Assembly (NCBI GenBank): GCA_947632335.1
Contig: CANROX010000003.1
Coordinates: 23,056-87,055 of the forward strand
Direction of reading: 5' to 3'
Length of the DNA: 64,000 nt
Source: an uncultured Clostridia bacterium
GTDB lineage: Bacteria; Bacillota; Clostridia; Oscillospirales; Acutalibacteraceae
Shown: one piece after another, positions 46,234 through 54,977 of the stretch
How positions within the stretch are numbered: position 1 is the first letter of the stretch
Layout: the number at the start of each line of letters is the position of its first letter
Position numbers and translations under genes: made by a program
Notes under the pieces: model-generated
Told to the model about the DNA's origin: nothing
The model's database searches: none
The model's input: only the letters and a program-made list of their open reading frames with translations

Positions 46234-46518
46234 ATGAAGAAAAAATTGCAACGAGAATTTGTGTGTAAGTTGTGTGGCATGGTGTTTTACAGTTATTCCG
46301 CGAATGCTAAATACTGTATGGACTGCCGATATGAGAATAAGAAAAAAGAAAAAAGAAATTATATGAACAATAAACGACACCCTGAGTTATTGATGAATAA
46401 ATACAGGAACAAGTCCCTGGATGAAACGCTTTTAGATATTAAAAAATATAATAAAAAACACGGTACAAAATACTCTTACGGTGAGTATATAGGCAGAAGG
46501 GATTGTGGTTGGCTATGA
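46234..46518 (+). CDS. Small zinc-ribbon phage protein
   Basis: The 94-residue protein has a zinc ribbon at residues 10-32 (FVCKLCGMVFY and KYCMDCRYENK) and a basic middle. The C-terminus (KYSYGEYIGRRDCGWL) recalls small phage proteins of unknown role. GGAGGGAGG lies upstream of the ATG, inside the previous gene. The next ATG overlaps its stop (ATGA). Confidence 0.6.
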   Translation: MKKKLQREFVCKLCGMVFYSYSANAKYCMDCRYENKKKEKRNYMNNKRHPELLMNKYRNKSLDETLLDIKKYNKKHGTKYSYGEYIGRRDCGWL

Positions 46519-46592
46519 AAGGTTTTTTACATAGATTAGTAGTAGGTATAATAATATTGATTATTGCTTTGCTATGGGCGTATTTTACTTGA
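46515..46592 (+). CDS. Tiny hydrophobic protein, 25 residues
   Basis: ATGA overlap with the zinc-ribbon gene. One predicted membrane helix (VVGIIILIIALLWAYF) after MKGFLHRL. It is likely translated by coupling; real status uncertain because of size. Confidence 0.4.
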   Translation: MKGFLHRLVVGIIILIIALLWAYFT

Positions 46593-46639
46593 TTTTGCAA
46601 TGCCCAAAATCAAAAATGTTAGTAAAAATGAGGTGACTT

Positions 46640-47068
46640 ATGAAAGCTAAAGAATATCTTAATCAGGCTTATAGGTTGAATGATATTATAAGAAGTGATT
46701 TTCAGGAATTGGAGGATTTAGAGAATATTAAGGATAAAATTTGTAGTCCTATATTATCTGGTTTACCAACTGCTTATAATTCAAGTAATGATAATGCAAA
46801 CTATACGAGTACTGTTGAAAAAATTGTTGAATTGCAAAATAAAATTCGTATAGAGATTGACAGACTTATTGACTTGAGAACTGACATCAGAGATAAGATT
46901 GCCCTTGTCCCAAATAAGAGTGAACATCTGGTATTAAAATACAGATATATAGATTTTATGACTTGGGAGCAGATTGCTGTTGAAATGCATTACAGTTTTC
47001 AGTGGATACATAAGATTCACCAAAAGGCACTAAAGAACTTTGATAAAATTATTTTACACAATCAATAA
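46640..47068 (+). CDS. DUF1492-like phage sigma-type regulator
   Basis: The 142-residue protein is helical with a C-terminal sigma-70 region 4-like HTH (HLVLKYRYIDFMTWEQIAVEMHYSFQWIHKIHQKALKNF). DUF1492/ArpU-type proteins at this place, between replication and packaging genes, are thought to switch on late genes. AATGAGGTG lies 5 bases before the ATG. The gene is followed by the 149-base gap before the terminase. Confidence 0.78.
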   Translation: MKAKEYLNQAYRLNDIIRSDFQELEDLENIKDKICSPILSGLPTAYNSSNDNANYTSTVEKIVELQNKIRIEIDRLIDLRTDIRDKIALVPNKSEHLVLKYRYIDFMTWEQIAVEMHYSFQWIHKIHQKALKNFDKIILHNQ

Positions 47069-47165
47069 CAGTTGATAGAAATTTATAAAAAAATAGTGTA
47101 CTATGTAAATAGAAACTAATGATTATTCATTGATTTCGCTTTTTCCTTAAAATTTTTCGGCAAGG

Positions 47166-47188
47166 CACTCACTTATGTGGGTGTTTTT
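47166..47188 (+). terminator. Hairpin terminator before the terminase gene
   Basis: CACTCAC and GTGGGTG pair (one G-T) with loop TTAT, followed by TTTTTG. It separates the early/regulator unit from the packaging genes. The gap 47069-47217 shows no gene. Confidence 0.65.
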
Positions 47189-47217
47189 GCTTTTAATGAG
47201 TTAAGAGAGGTGGTGTT

Positions 47218-48864
47218 TTGGCAAATGAAAAGAATTTAAAGCCTTTTACAAGCGACCAAAGCCATGAGGAAGCCGTGAAAAATGGTTCTAAGGGCGGTAA
47301 AAAATCCGGCGAGGTTCGCAGAAGGAAAAAAACTATGAAACAGGCTATGGAATACCTCCTTAGTATGCGCGCTAATGCTCCGGAGGATTGGCAAATGCTT
47401 TGTGATATGGGAATTAAAATAGAGGATGTTGATGAAATCACAAACCTGTTTATAGTCAACGCATCACTATTGCGAAAGGCAAAGCTGGGTGATGTTAATT
47501 CCATTAAAGAATTAAGGAGTATTATTCAAGATGATATATATATAAAACACAAAATGAAAATGGATAAATCATATCTCGATATTGAGAAGAAAAAAGCAGA
47601 GCCACACCCAACAAGTAAAAGTGAGTATTTTGGAATACCTGCTAATATGGTTGCCCCGTCATTTTCAGAGGTGCTTTTTGATATAGAAAACAAAGAACAT
47701 CTTGAATATGTTTTCCCGGGTGGTCGTGGTTCAACAAAATCGTCTTTTGTAAGTTTAGAAGTAATTGATTTGCTTATGAAAAATGATGATATGCACGCGT
47801 GTATAATGCGACAGGTCGCAGATACTCTGCGCAGTTCAGTATATCAACAAACTTTATGGGCTATTGAAGCATTAAGCTTGTCGGATGAATTTCGACCGAC
47901 TGTAAGTCCTCTTGAAATTACAAGGATAAAAACAGGACAAAAAATTTATTTCCGAGGTGCAGATGATCCAGGCAAAATAAAATCAATTAAAGTTCCGTTT
48001 GGGTATATCGGAGTTTTGTGGTTCGAAGAGCTTGACCAGTTTACAGGTCCCGAGGCTGTTCGTAAAATAGAACAGTCTATTATTCGAGGCGGAGATATTG
48101 CTTATAAATTCAAATCATTCAATCCTCCTAAATCGGCCCAAAACTGGGCTAATAAATATATTAAAATTCCGAGAGAAGACAGGCTTGTTTTTGATAGTAA
48201 TTACTTATCTGTACCAAAGCAATGGCTCGGAAAACCGTTTATTGACGATGCAGAGTTCTTGAAAGAGACTAATCCTGTTGCGTACGAAAATGAATATATG
48301 GGAGTTGCAAACGGTACCGGCGGAAATGTATTTGATAACGTTACAATCAGAGAGGTTACAGATGAAGAAATAGAAACATTCGACAGATTTTACAGAGGCG
48401 TTGACTGGGGCTGGTATCCTGATCCGTTTGCTTACGACTGTATGGCATATATCGCAAGTCAGCATAGGTTATTTATTTTTGATGAATACCATTGCAACAA
48501 AAAGGGCAATGAAGAAACAGCTAAAATTCTCAAAGAGAAAAAAGGGGTTACAGAAAATGACCTGATAACTTGTGATAGTGCAGAAAAGAAGTCAACCGCA
48601 GACTATCGTGCTTTTGGTCTTATGGTGAGAAACGCAGAAAAAGGACCTGGAAGCGTTGATTATTCTATGAAGTGGCTGCAATCACTCAGAGAAATTGTAA
48701 TTGACAACAAACGGTGTCCTGAAACAGCAAAAGAGTTCTTAGATTATGAGTATGAACGTGACAAGGAAGGTAATGTAATTTCAGGTTATCCCGACAAAAA
48801 CAATCATCATATAGATGCGGTTCGTTATGCAATGAACAGGGTTTGGAAAAAACGAGGTGAGTAA
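47218..48864 (+). CDS. Terminase large subunit with small-subunit-like N-terminal extension
   Basis: The 548-residue protein starts with TTG behind AGAGGTGGTG. Residues 1-115 (NGSKGGKKSGEVRRRKKTMKQAMEYLLSM) look like a phage small-terminase protein, normally a separate gene. From about residue 145 on it is a PBSX/SPP1-type large terminase: the P-loop-like FPGGRGSTKSSF, Walker B-type VLWFEELDQF, and the nuclease domain with GVDWGWYPDPFAYD and DNNHHIDAVRYAM-like residues (KNNHHIDAVRY). The enzyme cuts and packages DNA into the procapsid through the portal. No separate small-subunit gene is seen upstream. Confidence 0.9.
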   Translation: MANEKNLKPFTSDQSHEEAVKNGSKGGKKSGEVRRRKKTMKQAMEYLLSMRANAPEDWQMLCDMGIKIEDVDEITNLFIVNASLLRKAKLGDVNSIKELRSIIQDDIYIKHKMKMDKSYLDIEKKKAEPHPTSKSEYFGIPANMVAPSFSEVLFDIENKEHLEYVFPGGRGSTKSSFVSLEVIDLLMKNDDMHACIMRQVADTLRSSVYQQTLWAIEALSLSDEFRPTVSPLEITRIKTGQKIYFRGADDPGKIKSIKVPFGYIGVLWFEELDQFTGPEAVRKIEQSIIRGGDIAYKFKSFNPPKSAQNWANKYIKIPREDRLVFDSNYLSVPKQWLGKPFIDDAEFLKETNPVAYENEYMGVANGTGGNVFDNVTIREVTDEEIETFDRFYRGVDWGWYPDPFAYDCMAYIASQHRLFIFDEYHCNKKGNEETAKILKEKKGVTENDLITCDSAEKKSTADYRAFGLMVRNAEKGPGSVDYSMKWLQSLREIVIDNKRCPETAKEFLDYEYERDKEGNVISGYPDKNNHHIDAVRYAMNRVWKKRGE

Positions 48865-50182
48865 AATAGGATTTATTAATTTTATGAAGGAGGTGTTCAG
48901 AAGATTGTTTCCGATTAAAGATATAAAAACAGCGCTAAGTTTAAAACTTGCAATATCGTCTGAAATGCTTGACCATATTGAAAATTGGCAGAACTGCTAT
49001 TCTGGGAGAGCTCCATGGCTTAATGAAAAAGTAAAGAGTTTACGGCTTGAACAATCAGTAACACGCGAATTTGCAAATATCGTACTTAATGAAATGACTT
49101 CAAGTGTTACTATTCCTCGCCTTGATACAATCTTCCAGACAGCTATTCGCGATATTAATATAAATTTTCAAGAGGGATTGGCTACAGGGGCAATGGTAAT
49201 TAAGCCCCTTGGCGAGGATAAAGTGCAGTATGTATCTGCCAACGCTTTTATACCTGTTGAATACGACAGCAGAGGCAGACTTTTAAAAGTTGTATTTCCC
49301 GAGTTTAAAAAGCTGAATGATAATTATTATACTCGGCTTGAATTCCACGACCTTGACCCCGTAAAAGGGCTGACAATCACAAATACAGCTTATGTATCAG
49401 GTTCTCCAAAAAATCTCGGACAGCAAATATCTTTGGAAACAGTTGAAGAATGGGCTAACCTTGAAGAAAATGTCACTTTTCCGCTTATGAAACGTCCTGC
49501 ATTCGGTTATTATCGAAATCCAATTAAGAATTACATAGACGGAAGTCATTGTGGTGTTTCAATATTTGATTCTGCACTTAGCATTATTCAAAAAGCAGAT
49601 GTTCAATTCGGTCGTCTTGACTGGGAGTTTGAAAGCGGAAAAAGACGTATTAATGTTGACATAACTGCACTCAAAAAAGAAGAAAACGGAAAGCTGGAAA
49701 TAGCAGATGAGATTTTTAGAGCAGTAGATGTAGAAGATTTATTTGAAGATTTTACCCCCGCAATTCGTGAAACCAATTATATTAACGGACTTGAGGAATA
49801 TAAGCGCAATATCGAATTTGAGGTCGGCCTTTCGTACGGCGATATTTCCAATCCTCAGACGGTTGCAAAGACAGCGACTGAAATTAAGTCATCAAGGGAC
49901 CGTAAATATAATACAGTAACCGCAATACAAAATAATTTAAGGGATTGTCTTGAAGATTTAGTTTATGCTCTTGCTTTTTATAACTCAATGACTACAAGCG
50001 GTTATAAGTTTGTATGTGACTTCAAAGACAGTATTCTTACTGATGAAGAAACAGAACGTAAACAAGATATTCAAGATATGAGCATTGGAATATTAAGACC
50101 CGAAGAATATAGAGCAAAATGGTATTCCGAAGATATAGAAACAGCATTAAAAAATCTTCCACAATCAGCGGAGGTGACTTAA
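48857..50182 (+). CDS. Portal protein, SPP1 gp6-like
   Basis: The 441-residue protein has the portal pattern of SPP1-type phages: YSGRAPWLNEKVKSLRLEQSV near residue 55, the clip/stem region, and the C-terminal IEFEVGLSYGDISNPQTVAKTATEIKSSRDRKYNTV block. It forms the 12-subunit ring at the capsid vertex through which DNA is packaged. The GTG start overlaps the terminase stop by 8 bases. Confidence 0.9.
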   Translation: MSKIGFINFMKEVFRRLFPIKDIKTALSLKLAISSEMLDHIENWQNCYSGRAPWLNEKVKSLRLEQSVTREFANIVLNEMTSSVTIPRLDTIFQTAIRDININFQEGLATGAMVIKPLGEDKVQYVSANAFIPVEYDSRGRLLKVVFPEFKKLNDNYYTRLEFHDLDPVKGLTITNTAYVSGSPKNLGQQISLETVEEWANLEENVTFPLMKRPAFGYYRNPIKNYIDGSHCGVSIFDSALSIIQKADVQFGRLDWEFESGKRRINVDITALKKEENGKLEIADEIFRAVDVEDLFEDFTPAIRETNYINGLEEYKRNIEFEVGLSYGDISNPQTVAKTATEIKSSRDRKYNTVTAIQNNLRDCLEDLVYALAFYNSMTTSGYKFVCDFKDSILTDEETERKQDIQDMSIGILRPEEYRAKWYSEDIETALKNLPQSAEVT

Positions 50183-50184
50183 TA

Positions 50185-50265
50185 ATGAATACAGCAATTG
50201 TAATTACTGCTATGATTTGCGTGACAGTTATCGCACTTGCTTTTATCGGCAGGGATAAAAAATAA
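50185..50265 (+). CDS. Tiny hydrophobic protein, 26 residues
   Basis: ATG preceded by GAGGTGA at 9 bases, 3 bases after the portal stop. A single hydrophobic segment (AIVITAMICVTVIALAFIG) is followed by RDKK. Its stop overlaps the next start (TAATG). It may be real and translationally coupled; function unknown. Confidence 0.5.
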   Translation: MNTAIVITAMICVTVIALAFIGRDKK

Positions 50266-51749
50266 TGTTTAATCCAAACGAGATAGAGGCAACGCCCTTA
50301 GAACTTGAAAAAAGTTTTAAAGCTCTTGAATTACGCATTATGCAGGATATTATTCGAAAGCTGAAAGAAAACGGTGGAGAGATAACAAGAGCTTCTGACT
50401 GGCAAGTATACAGACTGTATGAACTTGGCAAATGCAAAGAAGAAATTAAACAGGAAATACAAAAAGCACTTAAAATTTCTGATGAAGAAATAAGTAATAT
50501 TTATTCGGAAGTTTTTGCAAGCGGTTATGCACGAGATAAGGACTTATATGTTAAAACAGGCAAGAAATTTATTCCTTTTGAAGAAAACAAACAACTTCAA
50601 CAGCTTATAAGTTCAGTCAAAAAGCAGACAAAAGAAAAAATTAAAAACATAACACAATCATTGGGATTTGCAGTAAAACAGCCTGACGGAAAACTAAAGT
50701 TTAAACCTATCGCAGATTTTTATCAAAACACAATTGATAAAGGAATGCTTGATATAACAAGCGGTGCATTTGATTACAATACAGTTTTAAAACGCACCGT
50801 AAACGAAATGACTAACAGCGGATTGAGAACAGTTGATTATGCAAGCGGTTGGAGCAACAGGGTTGATGTTGCTGCTAGACGAGCAATTCTGACAGGTTTT
50901 AATCAGGTTGTAGCAAAGGTAAATGAAGATAACGCAAAAAATCTTGAAACAGATACATTTGAAATAAGCTGGCACAGCGGACACAGGCCGTCTCACTGGT
51001 GGGGAGGTCAATGGTTTGAAAAAGAAAAACTTATAGACATATGCGGACTTGGAACAGTTGAGGGGCTATGCGGATGTAATTGTTATCATTCTTATACACC
51101 TGTTATACCGGGTATTTCCGTTCCTACATATTCAAAAGAAGAGCTTGAAAAAATGGAAAAAGAAGAACAGGAAAAGGAAAAATACGGCAATAAAGAATAT
51201 ACAAAATATGAATCCTTACAAAGACAAAGACGGCTCGAAACTACTATGAGAGCCCAAAGGCAGAAAATAAAGCTTTTGCAAGACGGCGGAGCAGATGAAA
51301 ACGATATATTAACAGCCCGTGGAAGATATATGACAACATCATCAGAGTATGTAAGGTTTTCAAAAGAAATGGGATTGCCTCAGCAAAGAGAGCGTGTAAC
51401 TATTGACGGTCTTAATAATATTGGACAATTTCCTAAAGAAAAAATGTTGAAAAATGCCATCGGTAATGATATACTTAAAACCAATAAAACTACATTAACG
51501 GGTGTTCCTGATGTAATTACACAGGTCAAATATAAAAGGGGCGGAATAAGCCGAAATTATTACAACAAAAACGGATTACTGTCTAAACAAATTTCAAATA
51601 ATAATCACGGTAATGCCAAAAATCATCCATTTGGAAATAAAGGAGAACACGCTCACGACTATATTTACGATAAAAACGGTAATCTATTAAATAGACCAGC
51701 AAGGGAATTAACGGATGAAGAAAGGAAAGAAAACGGTGATATATTATGA
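50265..51749 (+). CDS. Phage minor capsid protein with C-terminal toxin-like domain
   Basis: The 494-residue protein has an N-terminal Phage_min_cap2-type region (about 1-380), shown by WHSGHRPSHWWGGQWF, GLCGCNCYHSYTPVIPG and a helical stretch rich in Glu/Lys. The last 80-90 residues look like a separate domain of polymorphic-toxin type: KYKRGGISRNYY, then KNHPFGNKGEHAHDYIYD with His and Asp residues able to act as a nuclease centre, ending TDEERKENGDIL. The following 77-residue gene overlaps its stop (ATGA) and looks like a dedicated immunity gene. Phage head proteins with C-terminal toxins are known as MuF-type polymorphic toxins. Confidence 0.82.
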   Translation: MFNPNEIEATPLELEKSFKALELRIMQDIIRKLKENGGEITRASDWQVYRLYELGKCKEEIKQEIQKALKISDEEISNIYSEVFASGYARDKDLYVKTGKKFIPFEENKQLQQLISSVKKQTKEKIKNITQSLGFAVKQPDGKLKFKPIADFYQNTIDKGMLDITSGAFDYNTVLKRTVNEMTNSGLRTVDYASGWSNRVDVAARRAILTGFNQVVAKVNEDNAKNLETDTFEISWHSGHRPSHWWGGQWFEKEKLIDICGLGTVEGLCGCNCYHSYTPVIPGISVPTYSKEELEKMEKEEQEKEKYGNKEYTKYESLQRQRRLETTMRAQRQKIKLLQDGGADENDILTARGRYMTTSSEYVRFSKEMGLPQQRERVTIDGLNNIGQFPKEKMLKNAIGNDILKTNKTTLTGVPDVITQVKYKRGGISRNYYNKNGLLSKQISNNNHGNAKNHPFGNKGEHAHDYIYDKNGNLLNRPARELTDEERKENGDIL

Positions 51750-51979
51750 AACTAACAGAAATAAAAAAATATATTAGCTCATTAATTGCTTTGTTTGGTT
51801 TTGAATATAAAGGAGTATCCTGCGGAGTTGATCCCAAAAATCATAAACATTACGATATGTGGTATGGTGATAAGAATTACAAAGCTTCAAGTATTGAAGA
51901 TGTAATGACAGTTCCTTTATTTAACGGGAAGTGTCTAAATGAAATTTATAATGAAATTGAAATCACAGAAGTTTATTAA
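51746..51979 (+). CDS. Probable immunity protein of the capsid-linked toxin
   Basis: The 77-residue protein starts by ATGA overlap with the toxin-bearing minor capsid gene. It is small and rather acidic (KYISSLIALFGFEYKGVSC, then MTVPLFNGKCLNEIYNEIEI). It has no membrane segment. Similar small proteins lie downstream of other such capsid-toxin genes, from memory. Its coupling to the toxin gene and the two terminators behind it fit an immunity function; this is inferred. Confidence 0.55.
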   Translation: MKLTEIKKYISSLIALFGFEYKGVSCGVDPKNHKHYDMWYGDKNYKASSIEDVMTVPLFNGKCLNEIYNEIEITEVY

Positions 51980-52010
51980 CCGCTCCCATTAAGATGAGGG
52001 CGGTATTTTA
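51980..52010 (+). terminator. Hairpin after the immunity-like gene
   Basis: CCGCTCCCAT and ATGAGGGCGG pair with one G-T and one mismatch and are followed by TATTTTAT. The stem begins right after the stop codon. Confidence 0.5.
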
Positions 52011-52067
52011 TGTCCAAATTAAATAAATAATTACATGAGGAGTGTAAATCTTGATAATTGTTAATTG

Positions 52068-52099
52068 GCACTTTACAGAAATGTAAGGTGCTTTTTTAT
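52068..52099 (+). terminator. Strong hairpin before the scaffold gene
   Basis: GCACTTTACA and TGTAAGGTGC form a 10-bp stem (one G-T) with loop GAAA, followed by TTTTTTATA. With the preceding hairpin it isolates the toxin-immunity pair from the downstream capsid genes, in a 210-base gap that contains no gene. Confidence 0.7.
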
Positions 52100-52189
52100 A
52101 CCTAAAATGGACCGTTCCTAAGTCGTAAAACTAAGGATAGAATGAGGAGCAACCTCGTAAAAAAGCGTATCGAAGAAAGGAGCATTTAT

Positions 52190-52735
52190 ATGCAAAGAAG
52201 ATTTTTAGAGGACTTAGGACTTGAAAAGGAAATAATTGATAAAATCCTTGATGAGAGCGGAGCAGACCTCGAAAAGACAAAGGCAAAACTTGAAGCCGAG
52301 CGTGATAATTATAAATCACAGCTTGAGACTGCACAAAAAGCACTAAAAGAGTTTGAGGGTGTTGATGTTAAGGACCTGCAGGACAAAATTTCAACACTTA
52401 ACAATGACCTTAAAAACAAAGATGCAGAATATCAGCAAAAAATTGCAGATATGGAGTTTAATTCGGTTCTTGACGGTGCTATTGCAAAGAGCGGTGCAAA
52501 GAACACAAAGGCAGTTAAGGCTCTGCTTGACCTTGACACGCTTAAAACAAGTAAAAATCAGGCAGAAGATATTACAAAGGCTCTTGAAACAGTAAAATCC
52601 GAAAATGATTTTATGTTTACATCAGATGAACCGTTTAAAAATCCTGTAAAAAATACAGGAAACGGTAATAACTTTGGCAGCAATGATGACGCAATGCGTG
52701 CCGTTATGGGATTACCGCCCGAAAATAAAAATTAA
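52190..52735 (+). CDS. Phage scaffolding protein (minor structural GP20-like)
   Basis: The 181-residue protein begins RRFLEDLGLEKEIIDKILDE and has a long coiled coil (about 22-95, LEAERDNYKSQLETAQKALKEFEG). A C-terminal part of unknown contacts ends VMGLPPENKN. This is the usual scaffold layout that guides capsid assembly. The ATG at 52190 follows AAAGGAG at 8 bases; an upstream ATG at 52142 lacks such a site. It precedes the major capsid gene. Confidence 0.88.
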   Translation: MQRRFLEDLGLEKEIIDKILDESGADLEKTKAKLEAERDNYKSQLETAQKALKEFEGVDVKDLQDKISTLNNDLKNKDAEYQQKIADMEFNSVLDGAIAKSGAKNTKAVKALLDLDTLKTSKNQAEDITKALETVKSENDFMFTSDEPFKNPVKNTGNGNNFGSNDDAMRAVMGLPPENKN

Positions 52736-52753
52736 TGAAAGAAGGAATAATTT

Positions 52754-53626
52754 ATGCCAAACACATTAGTATTACCCAAAAATTATACCGCGTTGCTTGA
52801 TGAAGTGTACAAGAGTGCGTCAGTAACATCGGACCTTACAGGCGATTCCGCTATGGTAAGAGCAGGTGTGAACGTCAATGAAATTTGTTATCCGCAAATG
52901 TCAATAACCGGTCTCGGTGATTATGACCGTAACAGCGGTTACACAAGCGGTTCTGTAAATCTTGACTGGAAAACCGTTAAATATAACTATGACAGAGGTA
53001 CAAAAATTTCCGTTGACGCTATGGATAATCAGGAGAGTTTTAATCTTGCTTTCGGAAAAGCAGGCTCAGAACTTATAAGAACAAAAGTAGCTCCCGAGGC
53101 AGACGCGTTTACTTTTGCTACTCTTGCGGGAATTGAGAGTATTTCAAAGGGTACAGCTGCTACATTTGCAAATGCGTCCGAATTTCTTGAAGCGCTTATT
53201 GAGGCTAAAAATAAAATGGATGAAAATGAAGTTCCCGAAGAAGAACGTTATCTTTATGCAACTCCTACACTATTAAATGGCGTTATGGCACTTGATACAA
53301 CAAAATCAAGAGAAATTCTAAATTGCTTTGCCGGCAAGAAGTCTGTGCCTCAAAGCCGTTTTTACACTGCCATTGATTTGTTTGACGGTAAATCACCAAG
53401 CGAAGAGGCGGGACATTACAAAAAGGCTGAAGAGGGAAAAGACATTAACTTTATGATTATTCATAAGCCTGCGCTTATTAAATATGACAAACATATTGCA
53501 AACGACCTGATTGCTCCGGCAAACAACCCGGACAGCGATTCATATATTCTTAAATACCGCAAATACGGTCTTGTTGATGTATATCAAAATAAAGTTGCAG
53601 GTATTTACCTAAGTCACAAAGAATAA
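52754..53626 (+). CDS. Major capsid protein
   Basis: The 290-residue protein matches the HK97-fold capsid proteins of Clostridia siphophages: NTLVLPKNYTALLDEVYKSASVTSDL at the start, and a spine helix region ASEFLEALIEAKNKMDENEVPEEERYLYATPTL in the middle. A P-domain strand ends VYQNKVAGIYLSHK. It follows the scaffold gene by 18 bases with GAAGGAA upstream of the ATG. It forms the icosahedral head shell. Confidence 0.9.
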   Translation: MPNTLVLPKNYTALLDEVYKSASVTSDLTGDSAMVRAGVNVNEICYPQMSITGLGDYDRNSGYTSGSVNLDWKTVKYNYDRGTKISVDAMDNQESFNLAFGKAGSELIRTKVAPEADAFTFATLAGIESISKGTAATFANASEFLEALIEAKNKMDENEVPEEERYLYATPTLLNGVMALDTTKSREILNCFAGKKSVPQSRFYTAIDLFDGKSPSEEAGHYKKAEEGKDINFMIIHKPALIKYDKHIANDLIAPANNPDSDSYILKYRKYGLVDVYQNKVAGIYLSHKE

Positions 53627-53645
53627 AAAACAAGGAGATTTTAAT

Positions 53646-53726
53646 ATGCGTACAGTAGGACTAAAAATTAAAGATAAGAAGATTAAGGAACCCGTTCCTC
53701 AACCAAAAGAGGAAGAAAAGAAATAA
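53646..53726 (+). CDS. Tiny basic structural-region protein, 26 residues
   Basis: ATG with AAGGAG 8 bases upstream, 19 bases after the capsid gene. Basic and Pro/Glu-rich (KIKDKKIKEPVPQPKEEEKK). Short proteins of this type often follow the capsid gene in such phages. Function unknown. Confidence 0.5.
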   Translation: MRTVGLKIKDKKIKEPVPQPKEEEKK

Positions 53727-53746
53727 GAGAAAGGATGGCGGTATAA

Positions 53747-54124
53747 ATGACAGTTTATGTCAACAATGAATTTTATATAAACAAATATCTTAGCGGCAGA
53801 AAAGCGGTCATAGATACCGCTTCTTTTGATTTTTTCGCAAGAAAAGCAACTCAGATAATTAAAACCTATACATTTGATAATGTGGATGAAACCGATATTC
53901 CCGAATGTGTAAAGATGTGTTGCTGTGAGATTGCAGAGCTGATTTTCAATAATGAAAATAAAGTGAACATAACAGGAATAACATCTGCAAAAGTAGGCGA
54001 TGTATCATACAGCTATGAAAGTGCAGACAGCCAAAGACAGGCTTTGTCAAAAAATATTAAGTCTGTTATCTATTCATGGTTTGTAGATACAGGATTATTA
54101 TACAGGGGTGTTGCAAAATGTTGA
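53747..54124 (+). CDS. Head-tail connector, gp6-like
   Basis: The 125-residue helical protein starts MTVYVNNEFYINKYLSGRKAVID. By size and place (first after the capsid gene) it fits the DNA-packaging adaptor that docks under the portal. The core helix ECVKMCCCEIAELIF and a C-terminal tail with SYSYESADSQRQALSKNIKSVI are typical of the family. Its end overlaps the next start. Confidence 0.7.
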   Translation: MTVYVNNEFYINKYLSGRKAVIDTASFDFFARKATQIIKTYTFDNVDETDIPECVKMCCCEIAELIFNNENKVNITGITSAKVGDVSYSYESADSQRQALSKNIKSVIYSWFVDTGLLYRGVAKC

Positions 54125-54495
54125 CGGAATCAAGCTGCACGATTTATTTATATAAAGGCACAGGTTTTGACAGATATTTCATACCTGAATGTCATTGGCA
54201 GGAAAGTAAGGCGGCTAATGTTTTAAAAAGCGGAAATCAAAACGCAGACGGCATTACTGTTTATATTCCTGCCGATGTTTGGATTGCAAATATTAAAATT
54301 GGCACGCTGAACACCGTTAAGGACATTATTATTAAAGGTGAATGTGATTTTACATTTAATAATTCAAGTGACAATGCGGCTTCTGAGAGCCTGAAATCAT
54401 TGCGTGAAAACTATGAAATACATACGATTATGAACATTGACCGTAAATTATACGGTATGCCTGATTTACAGCATATAAAAATTTCTGCAAGGTAG
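54118..54495 (+). CDS. Probable head completion protein
   Basis: The 126-residue protein starts at ATG 54118, overlapping the previous stop. It is mostly beta (SCTIYLYKGTGFDRYFIPECHWQ, then ADGITVYIPADVWIANIKI). It resembles the DUF6751-type proteins found second after the capsid gene in Clostridia siphophages. By position it would be the stopper or head completion protein. A longer start at 54076 lies inside the connector gene. Confidence 0.62.
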   Translation: MLTESSCTIYLYKGTGFDRYFIPECHWQESKAANVLKSGNQNADGITVYIPADVWIANIKIGTLNTVKDIIIKGECDFTFNNSSDNAASESLKSLRENYEIHTIMNIDRKLYGMPDLQHIKISAR

Positions 54496-54503
54496 GTGAT
54501 TTT

Positions 54504-54977
54504 GTGATTATTAAACAGCCTAAGGACATGAATATTAACGGTTCGTTAAAATTTAAGTGGAATAAACAGTTTGGAAGCCTGACGACTGAAAGAATGAACA
54601 AGGCACAAAAGTTTATTGACAGCCAATGTATTCTTCTGATGAAACCATACACACCGTTTAGAAACGGTTTTCTTGAAGAATCAGCAACCTTGGGAACTGT
54701 AATCGGCAGCGGAAAGATTCAGCAAATTTCACCTTATGCGCATTATCTTTACTATGGTAGGGTTTACGGTCCGAATATTCCGATTTTTGAAAATAGACAG
54801 CTTATTGGGTTTTTTAGTCCAAAAGGAAAATCAAAACATCCTACAGGCAAAAAATTACAGTATGATAAATCAAAACACCCGCAAGCGGGGCCGTTTTGGT
54901 TTGAAAGAATGAAAGCAGACCGCAAAGATGAAATCCTGAGAGGCGCGGCGGCAATTGCAGGAGGTAAACCTAAATGA
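54504..54977 (+). CDS. Phage minor capsid/tail-joining protein
   Basis: The 157-residue protein starts with GTG behind AGGTGATTTT. It belongs to the minor capsid/HK97 gp10-like group: a helix-rich first half (TERMNKAQKFIDSQCILLMKPYTPFRNGFLEESA) and then PYAHYLYYGRVYG, a motif of that family. It is likely a head-tail joining or tail completion component. The next gene overlaps its stop (ATGA). Confidence 0.72.
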   Translation: MIIKQPKDMNINGSLKFKWNKQFGSLTTERMNKAQKFIDSQCILLMKPYTPFRNGFLEESATLGTVIGSGKIQQISPYAHYLYYGRVYGPNIPIFENRQLIGFFSPKGKSKHPTGKKLQYDKSKHPQAGPFWFERMKADRKDEILRGAAAIAGGKPK

